Positions 40,307 through 49,142 are shown, counted from the stretch's first letter. The stretch is 52,077 nt of DNA from Hyphomicrobium sp. (GCA_022841965.1 JALHQM010000004.1:32786-84862), one strand, 5' to 3'. The notes: a model not told the origin generated them from the sequence alone. Numbers and translations: made by a program.

Positions 40307-41479
40307 TCAGCGGCGGATGGGCACCAATTCGAACTGGTGGACGTCGGTGCGGCCAATTGCAAACGCACCGGCGCACATGGCCAGATAGAGCCGCCAGCCG
40401 CGCAGAAAGCCTTCTTCATAGCCAAGCGCGCGAATGCCTGGGAGCGCCTCGTCGAACCGGACCAGCCACTCGCGGCACGTGCGGGCGTAGCACTGCCCGA
40501 ACGAGAACAAATCGCTGACGGCGAGCCCGGCGCGCTCCGCTTCGTCTTTGAATCGCGACACGGTGGGCAGCATGCCGCCGGGGAAGATGTGGTGGCGGAT
40601 GTAGTCACTGGACACGCGATAGCTCGGGAACAGTTGCTCGGAAATGCTGATCGTCTGGATCACGGCGGTGCCGTTGGCGGTGAGGCGGTCGCGCAAGGTT
40701 TGGAAGTACGTTGACCAGTAACGCTCGCCGACGGCTTCAAACATTTCGATGGAGACGATGGAGGAGAACGTGCCCCCCTGCTTGCGGTAGTCTTGCAGTT
40801 TGATATCGGCGGCGTTGCCGACGCGCTCGGTGGCGTAGGCGTGTTGGCGGGGCGAAATGGTGAGGGCGGTCACGCCGTGGCCCTGGTTGATGGCCGCTTC
40901 GGTGAAGCCGCCCCAACCGCAGCCGATTTCGAGAACGTCTCCGGAGTTGCCGCTGATGCGCTCCAGAATACGTGCGTATTTGGCCTTTTGCGCGCTTTCA
41001 AGATCCGTCTCGGGTTTGGGGAAGATAGCGCTGGAGTACGTCATCGTGGGATCGAGCCAGCGGGAATAGAAATCGTTGCCGACGTCGTAGTGGGCCATGA
41101 TGTTTTTTTGCGAACCCTTCACGGAGTTGCGGCGGAAGACCCATTCGAGAAGCACGGAGCGGATGCGGTGCAGATATGAGCCCCAGGCGAGACGGCCGAG
41201 ACCGTCCATGTTGAGCATCAGAACCGTGAGCAGGGCTTCGAGATCGTCGCTGTCCCACCAACCGGCCATGTAGGCATTGCCGAGGCCGATGTCGCCTTCC
41301 GCGAGCGTTGCGTTGACGGTGCGCCAGTCCTTGATGTGGATCGTGCCATGCGGGCCCGGTTGCGCTCCGGCGAAATTGTGTTCGATGCCTTCCGGCGTGA
41401 TGACGGTCAGGGTGCCGGTGCGCATGGCTGTTTCTAGCACGCGCAGGGCCTTCTGGCCGAGGTAGGGGATCGTCGTCAT
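40307..41479 (-). CDS. CFA-like SAM-dependent lipid methyltransferase 2
   Basis: A 390-aa protein of the cyclopropane-fatty-acid synthase family. The N-terminal lipid-binding region is followed by QKNIMAHYDVGNDFYSRWLD near residue 125 and SAM motif I VLEIGCGWGGFTEAAINQG near residue 182. The active-site Cys of true Cfa is replaced by Ser (MTYSSAIF), and the His after the conserved Glu is Ala (IEMFEAVG). It may therefore add a plain methyl branch rather than a cyclopropane ring, as known for UfaM/10-methyl-type enzymes; this is inference. The ATG overlaps the DUF1365 stop (41476-41479). It forms an operon with the FAD oxidoreductase and DUF1365. Confidence 0.82.
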   Translation of the reverse strand: MTTIPYLGQKALRVLETAMRTGTLTVITPEGIEHNFAGAQPGPHGTIHIKDWRTVNATLAEGDIGLGNAYMAGWWDSDDLEALLTVLMLNMDGLGRLAWGSYLHRIRSVLLEWVFRRNSVKGSQKNIMAHYDVGNDFYSRWLDPTMTYSSAIFPKPETDLESAQKAKYARILERISGNSGDVLEIGCGWGGFTEAAINQGHGVTALTISPRQHAYATERVGNAADIKLQDYRKQGGTFSSIVSIEMFEAVGERYWSTYFQTLRDRLTANGTAVIQTISISEQLFPSYRVSSDYIRHHIFPGGMLPTVSRFKDEAERAGLAVSDLFSFGQCYARTCREWLVRFDEALPGIRALGYEEGFLRGWRLYLAMCAGAFAIGRTDVHQFELVPIRR

Positions 41480-42315
41480 GTCTGCTCCGGAGGCTGGGTC
41501 GCCGGCGAACGGCCGAGTGAGGCCGTCACGAGGTCGCCGGGTGGCGTGGGTTTTGAAAAGATCTTGTGGCCGCGCAGATAGAGGCGGGCGGCATGATAGT
41601 GGATCAATAGCACCACCTGCAGGGTGGGGAAGGGATGGCGCAGGAAGCTCTTGGCCAGCGCGCGCGACGTCAGCGTTTCGAGGCGGCCGCCGATGGTGGC
41701 GGTGAGCGCGCGGGTGCCTTCGCGATATAGGTCGATGCGGATCGAGACACGGTCGGGTTTTTCGATGAAGCGGAAGCGATATTCGCCGTCGGTTGGAAAG
41801 AACGGCGAGACGTGGAACACTTTTTCGGCGGTGATCTCTTCGTCGTGGCCGATGAGGGTGCCGTCAGCTTTGCGGCAGAGGTAACAGTGGCGTTCGCCGA
41901 AGGTGTTGTTCACCTCGGCGAGGACGGCTGAGAGGGCGCCGTTGCGGTCGTGGCAGAGCCAGAAGCTGACCGGGTTAAATCCGAAGCCGAGCACGCGGGG
42001 GAGGGTGATCAGCGTCATCTCGCCGTCGGGCCGGGTGGCGCCGACGCTTTTGAATGCAGCGTTGAGCCAGTCGTTGAAGCCGGAGGTGCGGTCGCCGTAG
42101 TCACGATCGTTGAGGGCGAAGAGGCCCCAGCCGTTGCGATTGAGGAAGCGGCGTTTCAGGCGCGGTAGGCTTGCGACTGGGATGTGCAGGTATGTCAGGT
42201 TGTGGGCGAGCGTGTAGGGTTTGGGAGTGAAGCGCGCATGGGTGATGCGCGCTTCGAGAAGGCCGCGCGGGATGGGATCGTCGTGAATGTTTTCCGTCGT
42301 CGCCGCTAGGCCCAT
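41476..42315 (-). CDS. DUF1365 family protein
   Basis: A 279-aa DUF1365 protein. Typical motifs are LLEARITHARFTPKPYTLAHN near the N-terminus, LPRVLGFGFNPVSFWLCHD near residue 103, LAEVNNTFGERHCYL near residue 131, and KVFHVSPFFPTDGEYRF near residue 165. The biochemical role is not established; it always accompanies the FAD oxidoreductase and a CFA-like methyltransferase, and such sets belong to singlet-oxygen stress regulons in Rhodobacter and to lipid-modification loci elsewhere. It overlaps the upstream oxidoreductase gene by 10 bp and the downstream methyltransferase by 4 bp. Confidence 0.88.
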   Translation of the reverse strand: MGLAATTENIHDDPIPRGLLEARITHARFTPKPYTLAHNLTYLHIPVASLPRLKRRFLNRNGWGLFALNDRDYGDRTSGFNDWLNAAFKSVGATRPDGEMTLITLPRVLGFGFNPVSFWLCHDRNGALSAVLAEVNNTFGERHCYLCRKADGTLIGHDEEITAEKVFHVSPFFPTDGEYRFRFIEKPDRVSIRIDLYREGTRALTATIGGRLETLTSRALAKSFLRHPFPTLQVVLLIHYHAARLYLRGHKIFSKPTPPGDLVTASLGRSPATQPPEQT

Positions 42316-43559
42316 GGGATCGACACTCCCTTGGCTTCAGCGACGCGGACGGCACTCCAGAGGCCATCTTCGTGGAAACCGTTGCGCTGCCAAGCGCCGC
42401 AGAACCACAGGCCGCGGTGGCCCTGGATCGCGGGAATTTCGGCCTGTGCGGCGACGGCCTCACGCGAGAAGATGGGGTGGCGGAAAACGTGGCGGTCGAT
42501 GACCTTGGCGGTGTCGATCTCGCGATCGGGGTTTAAGCTGACGAACACGTCTTCGCCGGGGAGCGACTGGAGTTTGTTCATCCAATAGGTGACAGACACG
42601 TCGTTGCCAGTCTCTTGACCTCCGGTCCCGTAGACCCAACTCGCCCAGGCGGCTTTGGCTTTTGGCATGAGGCGGGTGTCGGTGTGGAGGACGCCTTCGT
42701 TGTCGCGGAACTGGAATTGTCCGAGGATGCGGCGTTCGTCCGGTGTGGGGTCGGTGATCATGGCGAGAGATGCGTCGGCGTGCGCGGCCAGCACGACCTC
42801 GTCGAAGCGATCAGTCTGTCCCTTTGCAGTCACGACTTCAAATCCACCTTGCGTGGCGCGAACCTGCCGAACCGGATCGCCCGTTCTGACTTTTGAGCCG
42901 AGACGATCGATGAGCCGGTGGACATACTGTTGGCTGCCCCCGTCGACTGTGCGCCAGCGATGATGCCCATTGACGGACAAAAGTCCATGGTTGTCGAAAA
43001 AGCGGACGAAGGTTTTGGCGGGGAAATCAAGCATCTGGCGGGGCGGTGTGCTCCAGATGGCGGCGCCCATTGGGATGAGGAAGCGGTCCTTGAACCAGTC
43101 GCCGGTGGCGAGGCGGTCGATGAACTCGCCGAGTGTGGGGTCACCGGGTTCAGCGAGGACCAGCTTGGCTGACCGGAAAAAGCGCATGATGTCGGCGAGC
43201 ATGCGGAGGTACCGAGGGGAGACCAGATTCTTCTTTTGCGCGAAGATGCCTTCAAGCGAGCTGGCGCAGAATTCGAGGTCGCCGTCGCCATAGCGCAGGC
43301 CGAAGGACATATCGCTGGGCTTGGTTGGTACGGACAGGCTGGCGAAGAGTTTCGTCAGGTGAGGATAGTTGACCTCGTTGTAGACGATGAAGCCGGTGTC
43401 AACGGGGAGGGGGCCGCCGGGGCGAGGGACGTCAATGGTGCGGGAATGGCCGCCGGGGCGCGGCTCACCTTCCAGGACGACGACGTCGTTGCTGTTTTTG
43501 AGAAGATAGGCGCACGACAGGCCTGAGATGCCTGCCCCCACCACTGCAATGCGCGCCAC
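42306..43559 (-). CDS. FAD/NAD(P)-binding amine-oxidase-like oxidoreductase
   Basis: A 417-aa flavoprotein of the amine oxidase/desaturase-like superfamily. The N-terminal Rossmann loop IAVVGAGISGLSCAYLLK (residues 4-21) is followed by EGEPRPGGHSRT. The C-terminal FAD region is LWFCGAWQRNGFHEDGLWSA. Proteins with this GAWxxxGFHEDGL motif pair with DUF1365 and CFA genes and act on fatty acyl chains, for example in furan fatty-acid formation in Rhodobacter; the exact reaction here is not known. The start is GTG behind GGGGACGG. It is the first gene of the three-gene minus-strand operon. An inverted repeat lies 34-53 bp upstream. Confidence 0.84.
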   Translation of the reverse strand: MARIAVVGAGISGLSCAYLLKNSNDVVVLEGEPRPGGHSRTIDVPRPGGPLPVDTGFIVYNEVNYPHLTKLFASLSVPTKPSDMSFGLRYGDGDLEFCASSLEGIFAQKKNLVSPRYLRMLADIMRFFRSAKLVLAEPGDPTLGEFIDRLATGDWFKDRFLIPMGAAIWSTPPRQMLDFPAKTFVRFFDNHGLLSVNGHHRWRTVDGGSQQYVHRLIDRLGSKVRTGDPVRQVRATQGGFEVVTAKGQTDRFDEVVLAAHADASLAMITDPTPDERRILGQFQFRDNEGVLHTDTRLMPKAKAAWASWVYGTGGQETGNDVSVTYWMNKLQSLPGEDVFVSLNPDREIDTAKVIDRHVFRHPIFSREAVAAQAEIPAIQGHRGLWFCGAWQRNGFHEDGLWSAVRVAEAKGVSIPWA

Positions 43560-43592
43560 TGTTTGCCGTCCCCACCAATTCTATATGTTGAT

Positions 43593-43612
43593 CTACGAAA
43601 TCTATCTCGTAG
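43593..43612. promoter_or_regulatory. Inverted repeat in divergent lipid-cluster promoter region
   Basis: CTACGA-N8-TCGTAG is a perfect 6-bp inverted repeat in an AT-rich island between the divergent oxidoreductase and DUF1295 genes. It is well placed to be a regulator site for both operons. I cannot name the regulator; the motif is not a TGT-N12-ACA box. Confidence 0.45.
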
Positions 43613-43684
43613 CGGTTCACGCGGATCCGTTTGCCGTGCGGATGCGTTGAAAAAGTTCGGCTTCTTAGCGAGAGTGTTCAGGCC

Positions 43685-44470
43685 TTGGATATCCTTATTG
43701 CCCTGTTAGCCGGCCTTGCCGTTCTGTCTGTGATGATGGCGGGTGGATACATCTTGGCTATGAAAAGCGGCAACGGGGGTTGGGCAGATACGGTCTGGAC
43801 CTTCGGGGTGGGGCTTGCCGCCCTTGCAGCCATCGCCGTTCTCGCTGGCCCCGAGCCGCAGCCGCGGCATTGGCTCGTCGCCGCTTTGGCGGCGCTGTGG
43901 TCGGGGCGGCTCGGCGTTTACCTTTTTGGGCGGACGCGGGGCAAGTCTGAAGATGCGCGCTATGCGGATCTGAGGCGCGAGTGGGGGGACGATCATCCTC
44001 GGCGGTTGTTCTTGTTCTTGCAAGCGCAGGCTGTGGCGGGGGTGCCGCTGTTTGGCGCTATGGCGCTGGCGGCGAACCGGACGGGTCCTCTCGATCTGTT
44101 GGATGTTTTGGGTGCGGCTGTGTTGCTGGCGGGCGTGATCGGGACGGGCGTCTCTGATTGGCAGCTGGCACGGTTCAAGGCCGATCCGGCGAACAAGGGG
44201 CGTGTCTGTGATGTGGGCTTGTGGAGCCTGTCTCGCCACCCGAACTACTTTTTCGAATTTTTGTCGTGGTGTGCGTGGCCGGTTATTGCGTTCGATCCGG
44301 TGGCTTACCCCGTAGGACTCCTAGCATTGCTGGCGCCGGCGCTGATGTATTACCTGTTGCGGCATGTCTCGGGCGTGCCGCCGCTGGAAGCGCATATGGA
44401 ACGGTCGCGGCCGGAGGCGTTCGCGGCCTACAAGGCGCGGGTGCCGGTGTTTTTTCCGAAGTTGACGTGA
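43685..44470 (+). CDS. DUF1295 membrane protein (steroid 5-alpha-reductase-like fold)
   Basis: A 261-aa polytopic membrane protein of the DUF1295/isoprenylcysteine-methyltransferase-like group, with about six to seven helices. Family features are GGWADTVWTFGVG near residue 29, YADLRREWG after the third helix, and the C-terminal VCDVGLWSLSRHPNYFFEFLSWCAWP. The start is uncertain: the TTG at 43685 gives a normal N-terminus directly before the first helix. A TTG at 43631 would add 18 residues. Its substrate is likely a lipid; it is commonly linked to CFA-like methyltransferases and DUF1365. The next methyltransferase follows after 42 bp on the same strand. Confidence 0.78.
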   Translation: MDILIALLAGLAVLSVMMAGGYILAMKSGNGGWADTVWTFGVGLAALAAIAVLAGPEPQPRHWLVAALAALWSGRLGVYLFGRTRGKSEDARYADLRREWGDDHPRRLFLFLQAQAVAGVPLFGAMALAANRTGPLDLLDVLGAAVLLAGVIGTGVSDWQLARFKADPANKGRVCDVGLWSLSRHPNYFFEFLSWCAWPVIAFDPVAYPVGLLALLAPALMYYLLRHVSGVPPLEAHMERSRPEAFAAYKARVPVFFPKLT

Positions 44471-44512
44471 TCATCCGGCCGTGAAGGGGCCGCTGCCCTA
44501 GGAGTGTGTGTG

Positions 44513-45553
44513 ATGACGACGATGCCTCGGTCCGTGATTGTGGGGGCGATCCGCGCGGTTGAGAGTGTGCCGCTGCCAGACGGCGTGTTGCGCTTTGGGG
44601 TGCAGTCGCTGATCGGGACGCGCGTGCGGCCGCAGGAGGCGAGCGCTGAGATCGACGGAGCGTTTGCGGAGGACATGCGGCGGCGGGCGATTGCGCTGCA
44701 CGCGGATGCGGCGAACGCGCAGCATTACGAATTGCCGGAAGAGTTTTTCGGGCTGACGCTGGGGCCGCACCGCAAGTATTCGTCCTGCTATTACGCGACG
44801 GGGAGTGAGACGCTGGGCGAGGCGGAAGGCGCGGCGCTGGCCATCACGGCGGAGCGGGCGGGGCTTCAGGACGGGCAGCGGATTTTGGAGTTGGGTTGCG
44901 GGTGGGGGTCGCTGACGCTGTTCATGGCGGCGCGGTATCCGAACGCTGCGATCACGGCGGTTTCGAACTCGGCCAGCCAGCGGCGGTACATCGAAGAGAC
45001 GGCGCGCGCGCGGGGTCTTGCAAAAGTGCGCGTCATCACCTGCGATATGAATGCCTTTATGCCGGAGGGGCCGTTTGACCGCGTGGTGTCGGTTGAGATG
45101 TTCGAGCACATGTCGAACTGGGAGGCGCTATTGGGCAAGGTGCGCTGTGCGTTGGCGCCCGATGGGCGGCTCTTCATTCATGTGTTCTCGCATCGGGCGA
45201 CGCCGTACCGGTTTGATCACACCGATCCGACGGACTGGATCGGGCAATACTTTTTTACCGGTGGCATCATGCCGAGCGATGGGCTCATCCGGCAGTTTTC
45301 CAATCTCGTCGAGGTCGAGGAGGAGTGGCGCTGGAGTGGGACGCACTATGCGCGAACGGCTGCGCAATGGATCGAGAACTTTGATCGCAACGCGGGCGAG
45401 ATCGATCGCATCTTGCGCGAGGTGTACGGACCGCAGGCCGCGCTTTGGAAGCGGCGCTGGCGGCTCTTTTATTTGGCGACCGAGGGGCTTTTTGGTCACG
45501 CCGGCGGGGATGAGTGGGGCGTGAAGCACTACCGGCTGCGCCCCGTGCCTTGA
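44513..45553 (+). CDS. CFA-like SAM-dependent methyltransferase 3
   Basis: A 346-aa class I methyltransferase related to CFA synthases but with a short, different N-terminal part. Substrate-region motifs are NAQHYELPEEFFGLTLGPHRKYSS around residue 69 and SAM motif I ILELGCGWGSLTLFMAARYP near residue 124. VSVEMFEHMSNWEAL keeps the Glu-His pair. The ATG at 44513 has TAGGAG 8 bases upstream; a GTG three codons earlier is possible. It is the second gene of the plus-strand lipid pair with DUF1295 and is convergent, 4 bp apart, with DUF2177. The substrate is unknown; unsaturated phospholipids are likely. Confidence 0.83.
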   Translation: MTTMPRSVIVGAIRAVESVPLPDGVLRFGVQSLIGTRVRPQEASAEIDGAFAEDMRRRAIALHADAANAQHYELPEEFFGLTLGPHRKYSSCYYATGSETLGEAEGAALAITAERAGLQDGQRILELGCGWGSLTLFMAARYPNAAITAVSNSASQRRYIEETARARGLAKVRVITCDMNAFMPEGPFDRVVSVEMFEHMSNWEALLGKVRCALAPDGRLFIHVFSHRATPYRFDHTDPTDWIGQYFFTGGIMPSDGLIRQFSNLVEVEEEWRWSGTHYARTAAQWIENFDRNAGEIDRILREVYGPQAALWKRRWRLFYLATEGLFGHAGGDEWGVKHYRLRPVP

Positions 45554-45557
45554 TGCC

Positions 45558-45965
45558 TTAGGCGTTCCCGTACCAGCGGGCGGCGAGGGTGCCGGCCACG
45601 GCTGCGGTTGCGGTGAGGAAGGCGCCCCAGGACATGTCCATCACGGTGATGAACGTGGGCCAGACCTTGAGGGTGGCCTGATTGGTCAGATCGTATGTGC
45701 CATAGCAGACGAGGCCGAGGAGGGCGCCGTTCAGTGCCGCGATCTGGAGGCTGCCGCCGCTGGCGAGTGCCGGGGAGACGGCGAACCAGACGATGCCGAA
45801 AATGTAGAGCAGGTAGAACACAACGGCGGGGGCGAAGCGGATGCCTTCAGGGAGCAGCAATTCGCCGATGTTCTGCCGATAAACATTAATCATCGAGGTC
45901 AGCCAGACGCTGTCGACGAGCGCCATGTAGAGGCCGGTGGCGAGGTAGGCGATGACGTACTGCAT
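45558..45965 (-). CDS. DUF2177 small membrane protein
   Basis: A 135-aa membrane protein with four helices, DUF2177 family. Motifs are LVDSVWLTSMINVYRQNIG near residue 16, RFAPAVVFYLLYIFGIVWFAV in the middle, and YGTYDLTNQATLKVWPTFIT near residue 88. The function is unknown; the family recurs in the same loci as DUF1365, DUF1295 and CFA-like enzymes. It is encoded on the opposite strand to the methyltransferase it converges with, and has its own upstream region of 88 bp. Confidence 0.83.
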   Translation of the reverse strand: MQYVIAYLATGLYMALVDSVWLTSMINVYRQNIGELLLPEGIRFAPAVVFYLLYIFGIVWFAVSPALASGGSLQIAALNGALLGLVCYGTYDLTNQATLKVWPTFITVMDMSWGAFLTATAAVAGTLAARWYGNA

Positions 45966-46053
45966 GGATGACCTGCTGATCGGCTGCGGCTGTATGTCGG
46001 AAAGAGTGACTTAACAGGTAAACGGCGTTGTCACTGCATTGGTTCACCTGAAT

Positions 46054-46641
46054 TTACACCCAGGTCATTTCTCCGCCGGAAATTACGAGCACTTTGTCCT
46101 GCGGGCTTTCGAGAGCAGGGATCGTCTCAGGGTCGAGGCGCAAAAGGTGCGCGCGCAGGCAGCGGGAAACGCCGCCGTGCGAGGCGATGACCGTGTCGCG
46201 GTCGAGGGTCTCGGCCCAGTCGATGGTGCGGCGGAGGAGGTCGGCGTAGCTTTCGCCGCCGATGGGGCGCCAGCGGAAGGGGTCCTGTTCGCGGTCGGCG
46301 AGGCCTTGCGGGTCGGTTTGCGGCAGATCGGTCTGGAGCTGGCCTTCCCATGAACCATACGAGAGTTCGATGAGGCGGCGGTCGATCCGGTAGGCCGCAG
46401 GGTCGAGACCTAGGGACGTCCGGAGAATTTCCATCGTCTCGCGGGCGCGGCCGAGGGGACTGGCAACGAAGTCGGCACTTTCAATCCCGGGCAAGAAAGC
46501 GCGCAGTGCTTCGCCGTTGCGCTGCGATTGGGCGCGGCCATGGTCGTTCAACGGGATGTCGGTTTGGCCCTGGTAACGCCGTTCGGCGTTCCAGTCGGTT
46601 TCGCCGTGGCGGACGAAGAAAAGTTTGAGGGCGGGGCGCAT
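46054..46641 (-). CDS. Histidine phosphatase (phosphoglycerate-mutase-like) family protein
   Basis: A 195-aa histidine phosphatase. The catalytic RHG motif is FFVRHGETDWNAERRYQG at residues 8-25, with the second His in VIASHGGVSRCLRAHLL near residue 152 and the Glu in ELSYGSWEG. It is probably a broad-specificity phosphatase or cobalamin-type phosphatase rather than a glycolytic mutase, but the substrate cannot be read from sequence. It follows fabI by 40 bp on the same strand, a pairing seen in Hyphomicrobiales. Confidence 0.85.
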   Translation of the reverse strand: MRPALKLFFVRHGETDWNAERRYQGQTDIPLNDHGRAQSQRNGEALRAFLPGIESADFVASPLGRARETMEILRTSLGLDPAAYRIDRRLIELSYGSWEGQLQTDLPQTDPQGLADREQDPFRWRPIGGESYADLLRRTIDWAETLDRDTVIASHGGVSRCLRAHLLRLDPETIPALESPQDKVLVISGGEMTWV

Positions 46642-46681
46642 GCTGTTTGTTGATGCTGTTGCTGCCCGATCGATACCTCGC

Positions 46682-47530
46682 TCAGCTGTCGCTTTTGACG
46701 ACGGAGATGTCGGGTGCGTCTTCGTTCTTCATGCCTTGGACGTGGTAGCCGCTGTCGACGTGGTGAATTTCTCCCGTGACGCCGCGTGCCAGGTCGGAGA
46801 GCAGGTAGAGGCCTGCGCCGCCAACGTCTTCGATGGTGACGGTGCGGCGGAGGGGCGAATTGTATTCGTTCCAGCGCAGGATGTAGCGGAAGTCGGATAT
46901 GCCGGATGCGGCGAGCGTCTTGATGGGACCGGCGGAAATTGCGTTGACGCGGATGCCGGTGCGGCCAAGGTCGGATGCGAGATAGCGGACGGAGGCTTCG
47001 AGTGCGGCCTTGGCGACGCCCATGACGTTGTAGTGCGGCATGACTTTTTCGGCGCCATAGTAGGTGAGCGTGATGATCGAGCCGCCATTGGTCATGAGTT
47101 TCTCCGCGCGCTGGGCAAGTGCCGTCAGCGAGTAGCAGGAGATGAGCATGGTCTGGGTGAAGTTGGCTTCTGTGGTTTCTACGTAGCGGCCATCGAGTTC
47201 GTTCTTGTCGGAGAAGGCGATGGCGTGGACCAGGAAATCGAGGCGGCCCCATTGCTTCTCGATGTCAGCAAAGAGGGCGTCGATGGAGGCCGTGTCGGAG
47301 ACATCGCAGGGCAGGACGAGGGATGCGCCGAGTTCGGCAGCTAACGGTTCGACGCGCTTTTTGATGGCGTCGCCCTGATACGTGAGGGCGAGTTCCGCGC
47401 CTTGGGCGGCCACGGCGCGGGCAATGCCCCAGGCGATCGAGCGATTGTTGGCGATGCCCATGATGAGGCCGCGCTTGCCAGCCATGAGGTTGCCGGTCGG
47501 CACGCCGTCACCTGCTCCTGGTTCAGCCAT
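46682..47530 (-). CDS. fabI: FabI, enoyl-[acyl-carrier-protein] reductase (NADH)
   Basis: A 282-aa short-chain dehydrogenase-like enoyl-ACP reductase that completes each elongation cycle of fatty-acid synthesis. Motifs are GLIMGIANNRSIAWGIA near residue 21, FLVHAIAFSDKNEL near residue 99, and the catalytic pair Tyr...Lys in YYGAEKVMPHYNVMGVAKAALE near residue 157. NAISAGPIKTLAASGI follows. The N-terminus has about 15 extra residues before GKRGLIMG; the ATG at 47530 has AGGAATTGGGAAG upstream. An inverted repeat CACAA-N5-TTGTG lies 49-63 bp before the start. Confidence 0.94.
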   Translation of the reverse strand: MAEPGAGDGVPTGNLMAGKRGLIMGIANNRSIAWGIARAVAAQGAELALTYQGDAIKKRVEPLAAELGASLVLPCDVSDTASIDALFADIEKQWGRLDFLVHAIAFSDKNELDGRYVETTEANFTQTMLISCYSLTALAQRAEKLMTNGGSIITLTYYGAEKVMPHYNVMGVAKAALEASVRYLASDLGRTGIRVNAISAGPIKTLAASGISDFRYILRWNEYNSPLRRTVTIEDVGGAGLYLLSDLARGVTGEIHHVDSGYHVQGMKNEDAPDISVVKSDS

Positions 47531-47578
47531 GAGCTTCCCAATTCCTTTTCTCTGTCCGTGTAATTTTGCGGCATCCTA

Positions 47579-47593
47579 CACAAAAGACTTGTG
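47579..47593. promoter_or_regulatory. Inverted repeat upstream of fabI
   Basis: CACAA-AAGAC-TTGTG is a short perfect inverted repeat in the 235-bp region before fabI. It could be a regulator site. No matching known consensus comes to mind, and short repeats of this size occur by chance. Confidence 0.25.
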
Positions 47594-47765
47594 CGGTCCA
47601 GTCATCGAACGGGTTATCGCGGATGGACGGGGGCGTTTGCCGTCGCGACTTTGGGAGCTGCGTTTAAAGCTTTGAAAGATATGACTTTTGAGCGCTTGAC
47701 CGATGGATGCGCCGTGGCGGCGGCCGGCGCGGCCGATCGCCCCGGAGGCTCAGCCGCGGCGGCGA

Positions 47766-48248
47766 TTAACCTTCCAGCGACCAGACCCCGTTGGCGTTCC
47801 GGCAGGCGACGCCTTCCGCTTTGCGGGTTTTATCGCCCGTTGTCATCATGACCACGACGTGCCGGCAGACGATGCCTTCGATGTTTTTGAAGGAGGAGGT
47901 CGGCTGGACAAGGCCCGAGATGCGGCCATTGTTGCGATGCCAGACGTAGGTGGCGCCGTCTGCGGTGGCCGAGAGGGCATGTTGCACGCTGGACAGAGCG
48001 GCCACTTCATCACCGGCGTCGAGGGTGCGGCCATCATCAGTGGGAGATTTGAGGTCGGCGAATTTGGGCTTTTGACGCTTGCCGGAGGTGCTTGGGCAAT
48101 CGCAGGACGGGGATCGGGCTTCGTCAGAGAGTGGGGGGCGGGTATCGCCGGCGTAGGAGTCGCTGGCGGAGAGGAAGATCGTGGCGACCATGGCGAACGC
48201 GGTTAACGCGCAGGCCGACAGTGACACCAGAGACTGGGTTTCACGCAT
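47766..48248 (-). CDS. Secreted 17-kDa-surface-antigen-like protein
   Basis: A 160-aa exported protein with an N-terminal signal peptide (hydrophobic SLSACALTAFAMVATIFL, cleavage likely around SYAGD). A variable, Ser/Pro/Lys-rich middle is followed by a C-terminal domain including TYVWHRNNGRISGLVQPTS, CRHVVVM and CRNANGVWSLEG. This tail resembles the RT0821/Lpp0805 surface-antigen family of alphaproteobacteria, with two Cys that may pair in the periplasm. The function is unknown. It is encoded opposite to pdxH with a 234-bp divergent region, and upstream of fabI on the same strand with a 235-bp gap. Confidence 0.7.
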   Translation of the reverse strand: MRETQSLVSLSACALTAFAMVATIFLSASDSYAGDTRPPLSDEARSPSCDCPSTSGKRQKPKFADLKSPTDDGRTLDAGDEVAALSSVQHALSATADGATYVWHRNNGRISGLVQPTSSFKNIEGIVCRHVVVMMTTGDKTRKAEGVACRNANGVWSLEG

Positions 48249-48482
48249 GACTGAACTCGCAACTCAATACGGGGACACAACAGCAGTCCTGACAGGGACC
48301 TTGGGACAATCGTGACTGAACATGGATAAGAAAGGGTCAATGGGCGTTGCGAATTGAGGAGAATCGATCGGATCGGGTGTGGGATTGCGTTAAGAGAACG
48401 TGAATGAGGATCAGCCAGGATTGGGCCGCCAAGATCGGGGCGCTAAGATCGCGGCGCACGACACATCAGACGAGGCTGACAC

Positions 48483-49124
48483 ATGAGCCAACAGAGCCAC
48501 GACACCCATAGCGGGGACTTTGCCGACGCGGTCGAGCCGTTTCTGCTGTTTGAGAGTTGGTTCGGGGAGGCGCGCGAGAAGGAAATCAACGATCCCAACG
48601 CCATGGCACTTGCGACGGCGGATGCGTCGGGTCTGCCGAACGTCCGCATGGTGCTTCTAAAGGGGCTCGATGGCGCGGGCGTGCCGGGGCGGGGCTTTGT
48701 TTTCTACACCAACTTGGAGAGCGCCAAGGGGCAGGAACTGGCCGCCAATCCACAAGCGGCGATCGTCTTTCATTGGAAAAGCTTGTTGAGGCAGGTGCGC
48801 GTGCGCGGACTGATCACGCCCGTTTCGGTACAAGAGGCGGATGAGTACTATGCATCGCGGCACCGGACGAGCCGCATCGGGGCTTGGGCGTCGAAGCAAT
48901 CGCGACCGCTGGAGAGCCGGTTGGCTTTGGAAAAGTCGGTTGCGATCGAGACGGCGCGGTTTGGGATCAGCACGATCCCACGTCCGCCGCACTGGTCGGG
49001 GTTTCGGCTGACGCCGCTGGAGATCGAATTCTGGTCGGACCGGCCGTTCCGGCTGCATGACCGGGTCGTGTTCCGGCGCGAGACGGCCGACGCACGCTGG
49101 ACGAAGACGCGGCTCTATCCGTGA
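48483..49124 (+). CDS. pdxH: PdxH, pyridoxamine 5'-phosphate oxidase
   Basis: A 213-aa FMN enzyme that oxidises pyridoxine or pyridoxamine 5'-phosphate to pyridoxal 5'-phosphate, the cofactor needed by HemA among others. Motifs are [23 protein letters not shown] near residue 39, [20 protein letters not shown] near residue 74, [11 protein letters not shown] near residue 105 and the C-terminal [17 protein letters not shown] and RLHDRVVF. The length is normal. It converges with suhB with an 18-bp gap. Confidence 0.95.
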   Translation: MSQQSHDTHSGDFADAVEPFLLFESWFGEAREKEINDPNAMALATADASGLPNVRMVLLKGLDGAGVPGRGFVFYTNLESAKGQELAANPQAAIVFHWKSLLRQVRVRGLITPVSVQEADEYYASRHRTSRIGAWASKQSRPLESRLALEKSVAIETARFGISTIPRPPHWSGFRLTPLEIEFWSDRPFRLHDRVVFRRETADARWTKTRLYP

Positions 49125-49142
49125 GGCCCCGCATGACAGGGA

